Below are positions 17,151 through 26,081 of a DNA stretch of 64,000 nucleotides, one piece after another (the stretch's first letter is position 1; the number at the start of each line of letters is the position of its first letter). A program made the position numbers and the translations under genes. Where the stretch lies: assembly GCF_030160455.1 (NCBI RefSeq), contig NZ_BSOJ01000006.1:1-64000 (forward strand), read 5' to 3'. The notes below the pieces were generated by a model. It made no database searches, was not told the origin of the DNA, and was given only the letters and a program-made list of their open reading frames with translations. The DNA is from Limnobacter litoralis. GTDB lineage: Bacteria > Pseudomonadota > Gammaproteobacteria > Burkholderiales > Burkholderiaceae_B.

Positions 17151-17993
17151 CGCATCGGATAAAAAGTGTTCAATCAGCGCTTGCGCACTGCGATGGTGGG
17201 GCAAACTGACGTGATTGCTGCCTTTGACGGTGGCCACAAGGGGTTTGACGACAAAATTGGCGAGCAAACGGGCCGTTGAATCGTGAGGCACCACCTCGTC
17301 TTGCTCGGCCAGCAACACGAAAGTGGGGCTGTGAATTTGATCCACTTTGTCGGCACTTTTGAACTGGCTGCGCAGCAGCAGAGAGACCGGGGCCAAAGGC
17401 ACCCGGGCCTTGGCCAGATTGACCAAACTGTCGTAAGGCGTCAACAACACCAGCTTGTGAACGGGCTGACTGGCAGCCAGCTGAACGGCCACACCGGTGC
17501 CCAGGCTGCGCCCGATCACCGAGATTTGACCCTTTTTGCACCAAGGCTGATTGCTGACCCAGTTGTAAATGGCGTGCGCATCGGCCACAAGACGTTTTTC
17601 ATCCGGGCGACCGCCCGATTGGCCGTACCCCCGGTAGTTGAAAAACACCAAAGGCAAATCGCCGAAACCGTCCATCTCGGAGATCAGCCAACGCACGTCT
17701 TCACTGCGGCCACCGAAATAAATGGCGCAACCTTGGTTTCCACCTTGAAAGCCAGCTGGCAGGCGCACCCACCCTTCCAGTTCGATGCCCTTGCCAACCG
17801 GCAAGCGCACGGGCGTGATTTCCGGGTGCGGAGTTGACGCAAGGGTTTGACCCGTTTCAGAGCACTTGGGGCTGAAGATGTGTTTGGTCTGGCTGAGGTA
17901 CAAATACGCCCAGTACGCCGCAAACCCCATGGAAGCGGAGTAAGCCACTTTGGGCATCCATTTTTGACGTTGTGGCGAAATGTACTTTTGCAT
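17145..17993 (-). CDS. Alpha/beta hydrolase (BEM46-like), C-terminus altered by IS end
   Basis: A 282-residue serine hydrolase with an N-terminal membrane anchor (about residues 14-34). The nucleophile elbow GRSLGTG, the oxyanion segment FFNYRGYGQSGG, the acid in AEQDEVVP and the His in GSNHVSLP form the usual triad. Substrate is unknown. The last five codons and the TAA stop run into the left end of the TnpB element, so the original C-terminus may have been replaced. The core fold appears complete. Confidence 0.85.
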   Translation of the reverse strand: MQKYISPQRQKWMPKVAYSASMGFAAYWAYLYLSQTKHIFSPKCSETGQTLASTPHPEITPVRLPVGKGIELEGWVRLPAGFQGGNQGCAIYFGGRSEDVRWLISEMDGFGDLPLVFFNYRGYGQSGGRPDEKRLVADAHAIYNWVSNQPWCKKGQISVIGRSLGTGVAVQLAASQPVHKLVLLTPYDSLVNLAKARVPLAPVSLLLRSQFKSADKVDQIHSPTFVLLAEQDEVVPHDSTARLLANFVVKPLVATVKGSNHVSLPHHRSAQALIEHFLSDAP

Positions 17994-18115
17994 GATGTGA
18001 CAGCCGGGTGACAGGTCTTGATACTGAGTGTCATTTTACGGTAGCACTGCTGAAACAATGCACCAAAAAGACCAAACAAGCCTATTCAAATCAGGTATTT
18101 ACAAACTTTTACATT

Positions 18116-18133
18116 GTGACAAATATTAGACAG
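18116..18133 (-). promoter_or_regulatory. Possible Pho box upstream of the phosphoesterase
   Basis: Read on the minus strand this is CTGTCTA-ATAT-TTGTCAC, two 7-mers close to the PhoB repeat CTGTCAT with the expected 4-bp AT-rich spacer. It lies 85 bp before the phosphoesterase start, whose product would suit phosphate-starvation control. The orientation is opposite to that gene, which lowers confidence. The rest of the 224-bp gap holds no other clear signal. Confidence 0.3.
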
Positions 18134-18217
18134 TTCATTTAGCAGGGCGAACCTAAAACCAAAGTGAGTACTAAACAGTATTACTGGGTGACACACAGAC
18201 GTTTACAGGTTCATTGC

Positions 18218-19561
18218 ATGACACTCGCACGCACTTTTAGTACATTCAAATTCGCCACCCTTGGTGTTGTTCTGGCCTTAACGCTTGCAGCCTGTAACTC
18301 GGGCAGCAACGACACGGCCAATGCGGCAGGTGGCACGGTGACTGCCTCTCAAACAGGCAATGGCAGTGCCATTACCCCGTCGCAAGCGGCCCAAAACACC
18401 ACTGAGCCGATGAAAAACATCGGCCATGTGTTTGTGATCGTGTTGGAGAACAAGAATTTCAGCCAGACTTTTGGCGCGAACAGCCCCGCCCCCTACCTGG
18501 CCAAAGACCTGGTCAGCATGGGCGCATTTGTGCCGAATTATTATGGTGTGGCCCACAACAGCAACCCCAATTACCTGGCGATGATCAGTGGCCAAGGCCC
18601 AAATATCCAAACCCAGGCCGATTGCCAGATTTACTCAGACTTTATTGGCAACCCGACCGCCGTGGACCCCAATGGCCAGGCCTTGGGCCAGGGCTGTGTC
18701 TACCCCAGCTTCGTGAAAACCGTGGCCAATCAGCTACAAGACAAAGGCTTGAACTGGAAGGGCTACATGGAAGACATGGGCAAAGACCCCACCCGTGAGG
18801 CTGCCACCTGCGGGCACCCAGCCATCAACAGCCGTGACAACACCCAGAGCGCCACGGCCACCGACCAGTACGCCACACGCCACAACCCCTTTGTGTACTT
18901 TCACAGCATTATTGATGACCAGGCCAATTGCGACCAGCGCGTGGTGGCGCTGGACAAACTGGAAGGCGACCTGGCCAGTGCCAGCACCACGGCCAACTAC
19001 AACATGATTGTGCCCAACCTGTGCAACGACGGGCATGACACGGGCTGCGCCAATGGCGACGCCGGCGGCCTGGTGTCGATCAATGACTTTCTGAAGCGCG
19101 TGGTGCCGATGATCCTGAATTCACCGGCTTACATGCAAGATGGCCTGTTGATTGTGACGTTCGATGAGGCCGAACTGCAAAGCACACCCACAGCCCCCAG
19201 CGCCAGCACATTCACGACCATTGCCAGCGACCTGCAGAATCAGGATTTGCAGGGTGCGCTGAATCAGCTTCCCATTCTGGACAAGGCGGGTGCCTGTTGC
19301 GCAAGCACACCCAATGTGTCGCTGAACAGCCCCCTGCCCGGTATTGTGGGCTTTGGTGGCGGGCAGGTGGGTGCCGTCATGCTGAGCCCCTTCATCAAAC
19401 CGGGCACGGTCAGCAATGTGGCCTACAACCACTACGCCATGTTGAAAAGCATTGAAAACGGCTTCGGGCTGGATTACCTGGGCTTTGCCGCTCAGCCTGG
19501 ATTGGTGACTTTTGGTGTGGATGTGTTTACCAATTTGAATCCTCCAGAGTCAAAACCGTGA
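18218..19561 (+). CDS. Lipoprotein phosphoesterase (PF04185-type, acid phosphatase/phospholipase C-like)
   Basis: A 447-residue lipoprotein: signal sequence with lipobox LAAC near residue 25. The body has the PF04185 blocks FVIVLENKNFSQTFG, VAHNSNPNYLAMISG, and VTFDEAE, with HYAMLKSIENGFGL at the C-terminus. Family members hydrolyse phosphomonoesters or phospholipids outside the cytoplasm. The ATG at 18218 is preferred to an upstream GTG at 18164 because it gives a normal signal peptide. A Pho box-like site lies upstream. It is convergent with the large sensor gene. Confidence 0.85.
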   Translation: MTLARTFSTFKFATLGVVLALTLAACNSGSNDTANAAGGTVTASQTGNGSAITPSQAAQNTTEPMKNIGHVFVIVLENKNFSQTFGANSPAPYLAKDLVSMGAFVPNYYGVAHNSNPNYLAMISGQGPNIQTQADCQIYSDFIGNPTAVDPNGQALGQGCVYPSFVKTVANQLQDKGLNWKGYMEDMGKDPTREAATCGHPAINSRDNTQSATATDQYATRHNPFVYFHSIIDDQANCDQRVVALDKLEGDLASASTTANYNMIVPNLCNDGHDTGCANGDAGGLVSINDFLKRVVPMILNSPAYMQDGLLIVTFDEAELQSTPTAPSASTFTTIASDLQNQDLQGALNQLPILDKAGACCASTPNVSLNSPLPGIVGFGGGQVGAVMLSPFIKPGTVSNVAYNHYAMLKSIENGFGLDYLGFAAQPGLVTFGVDVFTNLNPPESKP

Positions 19562-19632
19562 AGCGTCTGTCACGCGACTCCAGCAACTACCTACACGTTG
19601 AGATTACCGGGAATCTCTGTGAGCTACCCCTA

Positions 19633-22446
19633 CTACCCAGTGTTTTTGGCTTTTATTGCAAACTCTTTCAAACGCAATTCACGTGCCAACTGGTCATTTT
19701 GTGTTTTCAATTTCTCCAAAGTCTCAACTTGCTCCGTCACATCTCGCGCGGTTGCAAATACTTTGCCCCTTTCAGCCACCCTGGCCTTCCATTCCAGCCA
19801 CAGGTAATTGCCATTTTTACATTGACATCGATTGCGGAAGCATTGGACGCCTACCCCATCTTCCAGCTTCCGGATCTCCTGCCTTGATTTCTCCACGTCA
19901 TCTGGGTGCACAAAACCAAGCAATGGCTGTGAAATCAGTTCCCTTTCGGACCATCCAAGGGTTCTCACGAAAACGGGATTGACTTGTCTGAGAAAACCCG
20001 AATTGTCTGCAATACAAATCAAATCGGGAGATATGTGAAAAAACCCGTTTCTGTCGAAATGACTGCCGGAATCAGGCGTGATCGGTTTGATGACGAGGAA
20101 CTGGTGGCGGCCCTCTACGCTGAGGTTACCCACACTGACTCGCACCATGAGGTCTTCTTCGTCATATCGCTTAAGTGTCAGAACCAATTCATTTTGCTGG
20201 TAATACTCGTCACTTTGGGCCCGGAATTCAAGTAATGCGTCATGGTCCCCCGGGGCAAACCACTGAAGCACTTTTGTGCCGATGACGCGTTGTTCACCGC
20301 CGTTGGGATTTAAGCCCAGTAAACGCAAGCCCCTCGGATTCACAAACTCAATGGTGTCTTCGTTGAGTAGTGCAATCGCATTCGGTGTGCGCTCCACAAT
20401 GCTTCTGAACAGGCGTTCGTCATCGGCAACTTTTGCATGATGCCTTTCAACATCCGAGACCTCACGAAACACCAGAACGCCACCTCTCAACCAGCGGCTT
20501 TTTTCAAGAAGCGGTGCTGCCACGTAACTGACCAGATGTCGAGAACCCGAGCGCGAAACAATCCACACTGGTGCCTCGTCTTTCACGATTTCCTTGTGGC
20601 TTAGGGCTTCAGTCAGCGGAAAAAGGGGCTCCCGAGAACTGTCCCTTGACATGTAGCCCTGAATACAGAAAATCGCGCTTGATCTTTCACCAATGGATTG
20701 GGATTGACTCCAACCCGTCAGTGACTCTGCAACGGGGTTCATTTTGACGACATTGCCGATCTCGTCTGTGATGATTACGGCTTCCCCGAGGATTTGTAAC
20801 GTGACGCTGAGGTTTTCTTCTTGCTGTTTCAGTGCAGCCTCGGTCAGCAACTGTTGACTCAATCGTTCTTCGAGTTCAATAGTTCTGGCCTGGACTGTCC
20901 TTAAAACCGACACGGTTCGGCCCAGGCCGCCAAGCACTGTTACCACAACACCCAATGAGATGAGAATCGATAAAAAACGATACAGCACAAGAATGTCGCT
21001 CGATTGCACCAGTTGTGCAGATGCAGTCGATGTCAACTGAAGCTGCCAGGTCTGCCCACCAAACTGAATGGTTTTATCTAGCCCCGATCCGGCGGCTGGG
21101 AATTGACCGGCCGCCAACAGTTGAACCGGACGATCTGGCACCGTCAGGTTGGTGATGGCTACTGAAAAATTGTGGGCTTTGGCGGCCTGGACAATCGGCG
21201 CCAGCAACACATCGGTATCCAGCAGGGCTACCACGTACCCCCGCAGTCGGGAATTGGTTTGACCGTATGGCCACTCGGCGCTGTCGTAATCCGGCGACTT
21301 GAAAACCGGGGCCACGGCTATCAAAGCGCGTCTTTGTGTTCGTCTGGCTTTGTCAATTGGCGCAATGAGTATTTGATCATCGGCGGCCGCTTTATTCATG
21401 ATCGAACGGCGAGCAGGATCAGAGTAATGATCCATTCCAAGCCCAGTCGTTTCGGCGTGGTTTGAAACACTGTAGTAAACAGGATAGGCTACCTCGTCGG
21501 GATCAGCAGGCACCGCCTGGTCCCGATAGGTATAAACCGAGTAGTTTTTGAATGATCGGGCTCGCACGTCTCGGGTGTATGCGGCCAAATTCCTTTGGGT
21601 AACCTGTGGGGCCCAATCGAGCGAAATGACTGCCTGGTAATTGGCTACAAAACGGGCGAACTGATTGAACTCGATCTCTGACACATCTTTGCTTGCATAG
21701 ATGTAATATCGCATGGCATCTATGGCATTCAGCGAAGAAGGGATGGATTCAAATTTTTCGCTGGCCAGTTGGTCCATTGCTAAAAGCTGATTGCGCTGGA
21801 TGCGCGAGGATTCCAGCCGGACCAAGGAGTAAGCACCAAGCGCCAACAACAGAACCAAAGCGCCGAGGACGACCAGCGCGCGGTTGGTGTCCTGACGACC
21901 TGCAAGCTTGATATGGGCGCTTCGATTCAAGATAAGTACTATCGGAGAGAAAAGCAAAACGCCCTGCGCATTTGCAAGCCACCAGCTTGTAAAAAGAAAC
22001 CAAACAGGTTGTGCGGTGTTGCCTAAAAGCAGCCTTTCTCCAACCGCACAGATTGCAGCAGGTACGATGCTGGCACAAAGACCTACTTTGACCAACCAGA
22101 CCAGGATATCCTGATCTGTCCTTTTGTTAAGTCGCTTCAAAAAACTCCGGCTGAGCCACTTTCCCAGCAAACCCAGGACCACCATCGACGTGAGCAGCAA
22201 CATTCCGAAAAACAACCCATGCAACGAGGGCATTACCATCAGGGGGGCCAGCAGAACCCCAGCGAGCAGGGCCCCCCAGGCCGGTCGACCCAAAGAAACG
22301 CTCAGGCCAATGGCCACTGCAAATCCAGCAGGTGGCCAGATGTACACTACACCAGCGCTTGGTACAGCAAGCCACAGAGCGAGCACAGCAGGCAAAAACA
22401 CCCCTGCCATGATCGTCAAAAACTTCAAAAAATTGTTATGCTGCAC
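19633..22446 (-). CDS. MASE1-CHASE-PAS sensor protein without output domain
   Basis: A 937-residue membrane sensor. Residues 1-205 are a MASE1 domain (WPPAGFAVAIGLSV; about 8 membrane segments), 215-475 a periplasmic CHASE domain (DWAPQVTQ, AVAPVF), 485-508 a membrane segment, then a short coiled coil and three PAS regions at about 545-665, 675-790 and 800-905. It ends in a coiled coil (EQVETLEKLKTQNDQL) at residue 937. Proteins with this layout normally continue into histidine kinase or GGDEF/EAL domains; none is present and none follows within the 71 bp before the convergent gene. It lies divergent to a BLUF photoreceptor. Confidence 0.85.
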   Translation of the reverse strand: MQHNNFLKFLTIMAGVFLPAVLALWLAVPSAGVVYIWPPAGFAVAIGLSVSLGRPAWGALLAGVLLAPLMVMPSLHGLFFGMLLLTSMVVLGLLGKWLSRSFLKRLNKRTDQDILVWLVKVGLCASIVPAAICAVGERLLLGNTAQPVWFLFTSWWLANAQGVLLFSPIVLILNRSAHIKLAGRQDTNRALVVLGALVLLLALGAYSLVRLESSRIQRNQLLAMDQLASEKFESIPSSLNAIDAMRYYIYASKDVSEIEFNQFARFVANYQAVISLDWAPQVTQRNLAAYTRDVRARSFKNYSVYTYRDQAVPADPDEVAYPVYYSVSNHAETTGLGMDHYSDPARRSIMNKAAADDQILIAPIDKARRTQRRALIAVAPVFKSPDYDSAEWPYGQTNSRLRGYVVALLDTDVLLAPIVQAAKAHNFSVAITNLTVPDRPVQLLAAGQFPAAGSGLDKTIQFGGQTWQLQLTSTASAQLVQSSDILVLYRFLSILISLGVVVTVLGGLGRTVSVLRTVQARTIELEERLSQQLLTEAALKQQEENLSVTLQILGEAVIITDEIGNVVKMNPVAESLTGWSQSQSIGERSSAIFCIQGYMSRDSSREPLFPLTEALSHKEIVKDEAPVWIVSRSGSRHLVSYVAAPLLEKSRWLRGGVLVFREVSDVERHHAKVADDERLFRSIVERTPNAIALLNEDTIEFVNPRGLRLLGLNPNGGEQRVIGTKVLQWFAPGDHDALLEFRAQSDEYYQQNELVLTLKRYDEEDLMVRVSVGNLSVEGRHQFLVIKPITPDSGSHFDRNGFFHISPDLICIADNSGFLRQVNPVFVRTLGWSERELISQPLLGFVHPDDVEKSRQEIRKLEDGVGVQCFRNRCQCKNGNYLWLEWKARVAERGKVFATARDVTEQVETLEKLKTQNDQLARELRLKEFAIKAKNTG

Positions 22447-22577
22447 CTGAACCCTCTTTGTGACAATTCACACTTGTTTACGTTTCATGATAATTTATAC
22501 CAGTCGAATGAGTCAGCAAATCAAAGGGATGAACAACAGCCTGTTTGCGCTTTTGGATATGGTTTACGGTCAACTTT

Positions 22578-23003
22578 ATGTCACTTTATAATTTGATTTA
22601 CGTGAGCACTGCCGCCGCCGATCTGAATCAGTTCGATCTCGCCGAAATTGCAATTCAGTCTTCTACCAACAACCAGAAAGTGGATGTGACCGGCATGCTT
22701 TTATATGCCAAAGGCTCTTTTATTCAGGTGCTGGAAGGGCCGCGGGATATGGTCTTGGAGAGATTTGCAATCATAGCCACGGACCCTCGACACGGTAATA
22801 TTCAGCACATACTTGATGGCCCGCTGCATAAACGACACTTTTCAAACTGGTCCATGGGTTTTCGACACGTCCAGCCACCCGTGAACTGGCGTTCTGCCGA
22901 AAGCGATTATTTTTGGCTAACCCAAAAAGGGTTCGATGCAGCCCTCTTCCAGACCAAACCCGGCTTGGCGATGCAGTTATTGCTTGATTACTCCCGAAAA
23001 TAG
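22578..23003 (+). CDS. Short BLUF-domain blue-light photoreceptor
   Basis: A 141-residue protein that is essentially one BLUF domain binding FAD. Key residues are in place: Tyr8 (NLIYVS), Asn31/32, Gln50 (SFIQVLEGP), Trp91 and Met93 (FSNWSMGF). About 40 further residues form the helical tail. Short BLUF proteins such as PixD signal through partner proteins. The ATG at 22578 is used although the frame extends upstream, since the BLUF fold starts at once. It is divergent from the MASE1-CHASE-PAS sensor (131 bp apart), a candidate partner by position only. Confidence 0.92.
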   Translation: MSLYNLIYVSTAAADLNQFDLAEIAIQSSTNNQKVDVTGMLLYAKGSFIQVLEGPRDMVLERFAIIATDPRHGNIQHILDGPLHKRHFSNWSMGFRHVQPPVNWRSAESDYFWLTQKGFDAALFQTKPGLAMQLLLDYSRK

Positions 23004-23053
23004 TTGGTGGGCTGCATGTTGTGCTAATCCTGAATTTAGGTTACCCTTCGGCG

Positions 23054-23377
23054 ATGAAAAGATTGCTTCTTGTTCTGGTTTGCTTGGCCATACAGTGTCA
23101 GTCGCTTGTTTACGCGACCGGTACCGCGTTGCCATGCCCGATGCAGGAACACACCCGCTTTTCCCATTGCGACATGGACTCCAAACAGGCAAGCACCGCT
23201 TGCAAAACCTGTTGCAAACACCCCGTAAACTGCGAAAGCAGTGCCAATTTGGCAGTCAATCCATTCAAAACCCTGCTGCCGCTTGGCGCCGCCCGCAATC
23301 TGCTGGTGGCCCATGTGGAAAGCGCCCCGCGCAATACCTTGCTGCGCGATGTGTGGCGACCTCCGTTGCTGGCCTGA
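23054..23377 (+). CDS. Small Cys-rich periplasmic protein, CzcI-like
   Basis: A 107-residue protein with a signal peptide (RLLLVLVCLAIQCQSLVYA) and six cysteines in the mature part within about 50 residues, including CKTCCKH, plus His and Met, which could bind metal. It stands 65 bp before the efflux genes. The position and the ending RPPLLA recall CzcI/DUF2946 proteins found before RND metal pumps, but the match is loose. Possible roles are metal buffering or sensing in the periplasm. Confidence 0.6.
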   Translation: MKRLLLVLVCLAIQCQSLVYATGTALPCPMQEHTRFSHCDMDSKQASTACKTCCKHPVNCESSANLAVNPFKTLLPLGAARNLLVAHVESAPRNTLLRDVWRPPLLA

Positions 23378-23442
23378 AACGCCATTGATCCGCACCCACG
23401 TGGTGCGGCTTGTTTCAACACGCCAATTCAAACGGATTTACC

Positions 23443-24717
23443 ATGCAATCAATTGCAATCGCGCTTGCGCGTGGCTTGCTGGTTTGCGCAGCCACAACGG
23501 CCTTGGCAAGCCTTGCCACGGCAGAGCCGCAAAGCCAACTCACGCTAAAGGCGGCGCTGGACGCAGCCGAACAATACAGCCTTGCGCTGAAGGCAGAAGA
23601 ATCTGCCGCAGAAGCCGCAAAAAGCAGGGCCGACCTGGCGGGTCAATTGCCCGACCCAACACTCAAACTCTCGATTGACAACTTGCCGGTCGACGGCCCG
23701 ATGCAATACAGCGCGGCCCAAGACTTCATGACCATGCGGTCGGTCGGCATGTCACAAACCTGGGTCAAAGGCAGCAAGCGCGCAGCCGCTACCAGCGCCT
23801 TCAACCGTGATGAAGATGTGGCCAAGGCAAGGCGATTGATGACCTTGACGGAGCTGCGACAGGCCACGGCGAGCGCTTGGTTCAAAAGCCATTTCTCGGC
23901 GCAGCGGGTGGAATGGATGAACCGGCTGCACGCTGAAATTACCCGCCAAATACAGGCTGAATCCGCCCAGTACAGGGCAGATCGGGGCACTGCCAACAAG
24001 GTGCTGACCTTGCAAAACGCGCTGGCCAGGCTGGAGGCAAGAACCATTGCCGCACAAACACAGCTGGAAGAAGACAATCTCGAGCTGAAACGGTGGACCG
24101 GCCAAAGCCTGCCTGCAAACCCGGCTGACGAACCCGACCTTGCCAAAACCCGCTTTAAGCTGGATCACCTGGCACAACACATTGACAAACACCCCGACAT
24201 CGCCTTGATGAATGCACTGGAACAAAAGGCCAGGGCCGAGGTGGTGACCGCGGAGGAAGACAAGTCGGCCGATGTCAGTTATTCAGTGATGTACAGCCTG
24301 CGAGGGCCGGCTTACTCCAACATGCTGTCCTTCGGGGTCTCGGTCCCCCTGCAGATTGACCCTGAAAACCGGCAAGACAAGCTTGTACAGGCGCGTGAGG
24401 CACTGGCCAGAAAAGCCGAAAGGCAACGCATGGAGGCCACGCGTGAACACCTTGCGCAAACCGAGCAGTGGTGGGCGCAATGGCAAGGCGACTTGAAGCA
24501 ACTCGCCGTATTCGATGAAAAAGTACTCCCCCTGAGCAAGCAGGATGTTGAGCTGACGATGGCGGCCTACCGGGCCGGCCATTCCAGCTTGAATGACGTG
24601 CTGGACGCGCGCAGTCGTGAACTGCAAGCGCAACTGGATCGACTGCAACTTGCACAGGAAACGGCTTTGCAATGGCTGAAGCTTGAATATCTGCTGCCCG
24701 AGGACACCAACCCATGA
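23443..24717 (+). CDS. cusC: TolC-family outer membrane efflux protein (CusC/CzcC-type)
   Basis: A 424-residue outer membrane factor with a signal peptide and two long helical repeats (KAALDAAEQYSLALKAEE and later EDNLELKRWTGQSLP). It is shorter and simpler than TolC, as usual for metal exporters of the CzcC group. It provides the outer membrane channel for the CusBA pump. The ATG at 23443 is chosen over an upstream TTG. Its last 4 bp overlap the start of the adaptor gene (ATGA). Confidence 0.88.
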   Translation: MQSIAIALARGLLVCAATTALASLATAEPQSQLTLKAALDAAEQYSLALKAEESAAEAAKSRADLAGQLPDPTLKLSIDNLPVDGPMQYSAAQDFMTMRSVGMSQTWVKGSKRAAATSAFNRDEDVAKARRLMTLTELRQATASAWFKSHFSAQRVEWMNRLHAEITRQIQAESAQYRADRGTANKVLTLQNALARLEARTIAAQTQLEEDNLELKRWTGQSLPANPADEPDLAKTRFKLDHLAQHIDKHPDIALMNALEQKARAEVVTAEEDKSADVSYSVMYSLRGPAYSNMLSFGVSVPLQIDPENRQDKLVQAREALARKAERQRMEATREHLAQTEQWWAQWQGDLKQLAVFDEKVLPLSKQDVELTMAAYRAGHSSLNDVLDARSRELQAQLDRLQLAQETALQWLKLEYLLPEDTNP

Positions 24718-26081
24718 AACAGAAAACCATTTTGACAGCCCTGCTGGCAGCCGGCCTGCTGGCAGGCACCGGCTTCGGCTTTTACGAGTTCGGCATGCAT
24801 CAGGGTATGAACATGACGGCCGCGGGGGGGTCACCCGCAACATCCGGTCAGACCAATCCCAAAGACCCGTCCACTTGGGGCATTCCAGAGGGCGAAGCGG
24901 CCACCCGCCGCCACATTCAGGAAGGCCTGAAGGCTGGCGACACCGACCCGGTGACCGGGCAGAAAATTCTGTACTACCACGACCCCATGGTGCCGGGCAA
25001 AAACTTTGACAGCCCCGGTAAATCGCCCTTCATGGACATGATGCTGGTGCCCGCCTACGGGGGTGGCAGCAGCGACACTGGCACAGTGACCATCAGCCCG
25101 CGCATCGAACAAAACCTGGGCATGCGCACGGCGTTGGTTCAGGCGGGCCGACTTGAAAGCAAGGTCAGCACAGTGGGTGCCATCGCCTGGAATGAACGTG
25201 AACTGACCACCCTGCAGGCCAGGGCCAGCGGCTACGTGGAAAAGCTGTACGTAAAAGCCACCCTCGACCCGGTGCGCAAAGGGCAAGCGCTGCTTGACCT
25301 GTATGTGCCCGACTGGGTGGCCGTGCAAGAAGATTACTTGACCTTGCAGCACATGCAAGGCGACAACCTGGCCACATTGCGCGAGGCTGCGCTGGCCCGC
25401 ATGCGGCAGGCCGGCATGGACGATCAGCAGATTGCACAGGTTAAAAAAGCAGGCAAGGTGCAGGCGCGTGTCACCGTGTATTCACCGCAAAATGGTGTGA
25501 TCACCGAGCTGAACGCCCGTGAGGGCATGACCGTAATGCCCGGCAGCAACTTGATGCAACTCAACGGGCTGGACAAAGTGTGGTCTTACGCCGAGGTGCC
25601 TGAAAACCAGGCCCCGCTATTACGCGTGGGGCAAACGGTTGCGGCCACCACCCCTGCGCTGCCCGGGCAAACCTTCACCGGCAAGGTGCAGGCCATTCTG
25701 CCCCAGGTGGACGCCAAAACCCGAACCCTGAAAGCCAGGCTTGAACTGGACAACACGGCACACACACTGGTGCCCGGCATGTTTGTGAACATGACCTTTG
25801 CCGACCAGCAGGGGCACGAAGCCCTGTTGGTGCCCACCCAGGCCTTGATTCAGACTGGCCAACGCACGCTGGTGATGGTGGCGGAACAACAAGGGCAATA
25901 CAGGCCGGTGGAAGTGACAACCGGCGAAAGCACGGCAGACAAAACCGAAATTCTGGCTGGTTTGAAGGCAGGCCAACAGGTGGTGGTGTCAGGCCAGTTT
26001 CTGCTTGACTCAGAGGCCAGCCTGAAAGGCCTTGAGGCCCGCTTGCCAGTGCCCAATCCAGCCCCCGGAGGCACACCATGA
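24714..26081 (+). CDS. cusB: RND efflux periplasmic adaptor, CusB-type
   Basis: A 455-residue membrane fusion protein. An N-terminal anchor is followed by a heavy-metal-binding domain ([27 protein letters not shown] in sense, residues near 82-110, with three Met-containing turns), then lipoyl/barrel-sandwich and beta-barrel domains ([33 protein letters not shown]-like region). The Met-rich binding site points to Cu(I)/Ag(I). It couples CusA to the outer membrane channel. It overlaps both neighbours by 4 bp. Confidence 0.92.
   Translation: MKQKTILTALLAAGLLAGTGFGFYEFGMHQGMNMTAAGGSPATSGQTNPKDPSTWGIPEGEAATRRHIQEGLKAGDTDPVTGQKILYYHDPMVPGKNFDSPGKSPFMDMMLVPAYGGGSSDTGTVTISPRIEQNLGMRTALVQAGRLESKVSTVGAIAWNERELTTLQARASGYVEKLYVKATLDPVRKGQALLDLYVPDWVAVQEDYLTLQHMQGDNLATLREAALARMRQAGMDDQQIAQVKKAGKVQARVTVYSPQNGVITELNAREGMTVMPGSNLMQLNGLDKVWSYAEVPENQAPLLRVGQTVAATTPALPGQTFTGKVQAILPQVDAKTRTLKARLELDNTAHTLVPGMFVNMTFADQQGHEALLVPTQALIQTGQRTLVMVAEQQGQYRPVEVTTGESTADKTEILAGLKAGQQVVVSGQFLLDSEASLKGLEARLPVPNPAPGGTP

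Noticed and set aside
19600-19617. Small hairpin GAGATT-N6-AATCTC between two convergent genes
   Set aside because: Only 6 bp of stem and no T run on either side.
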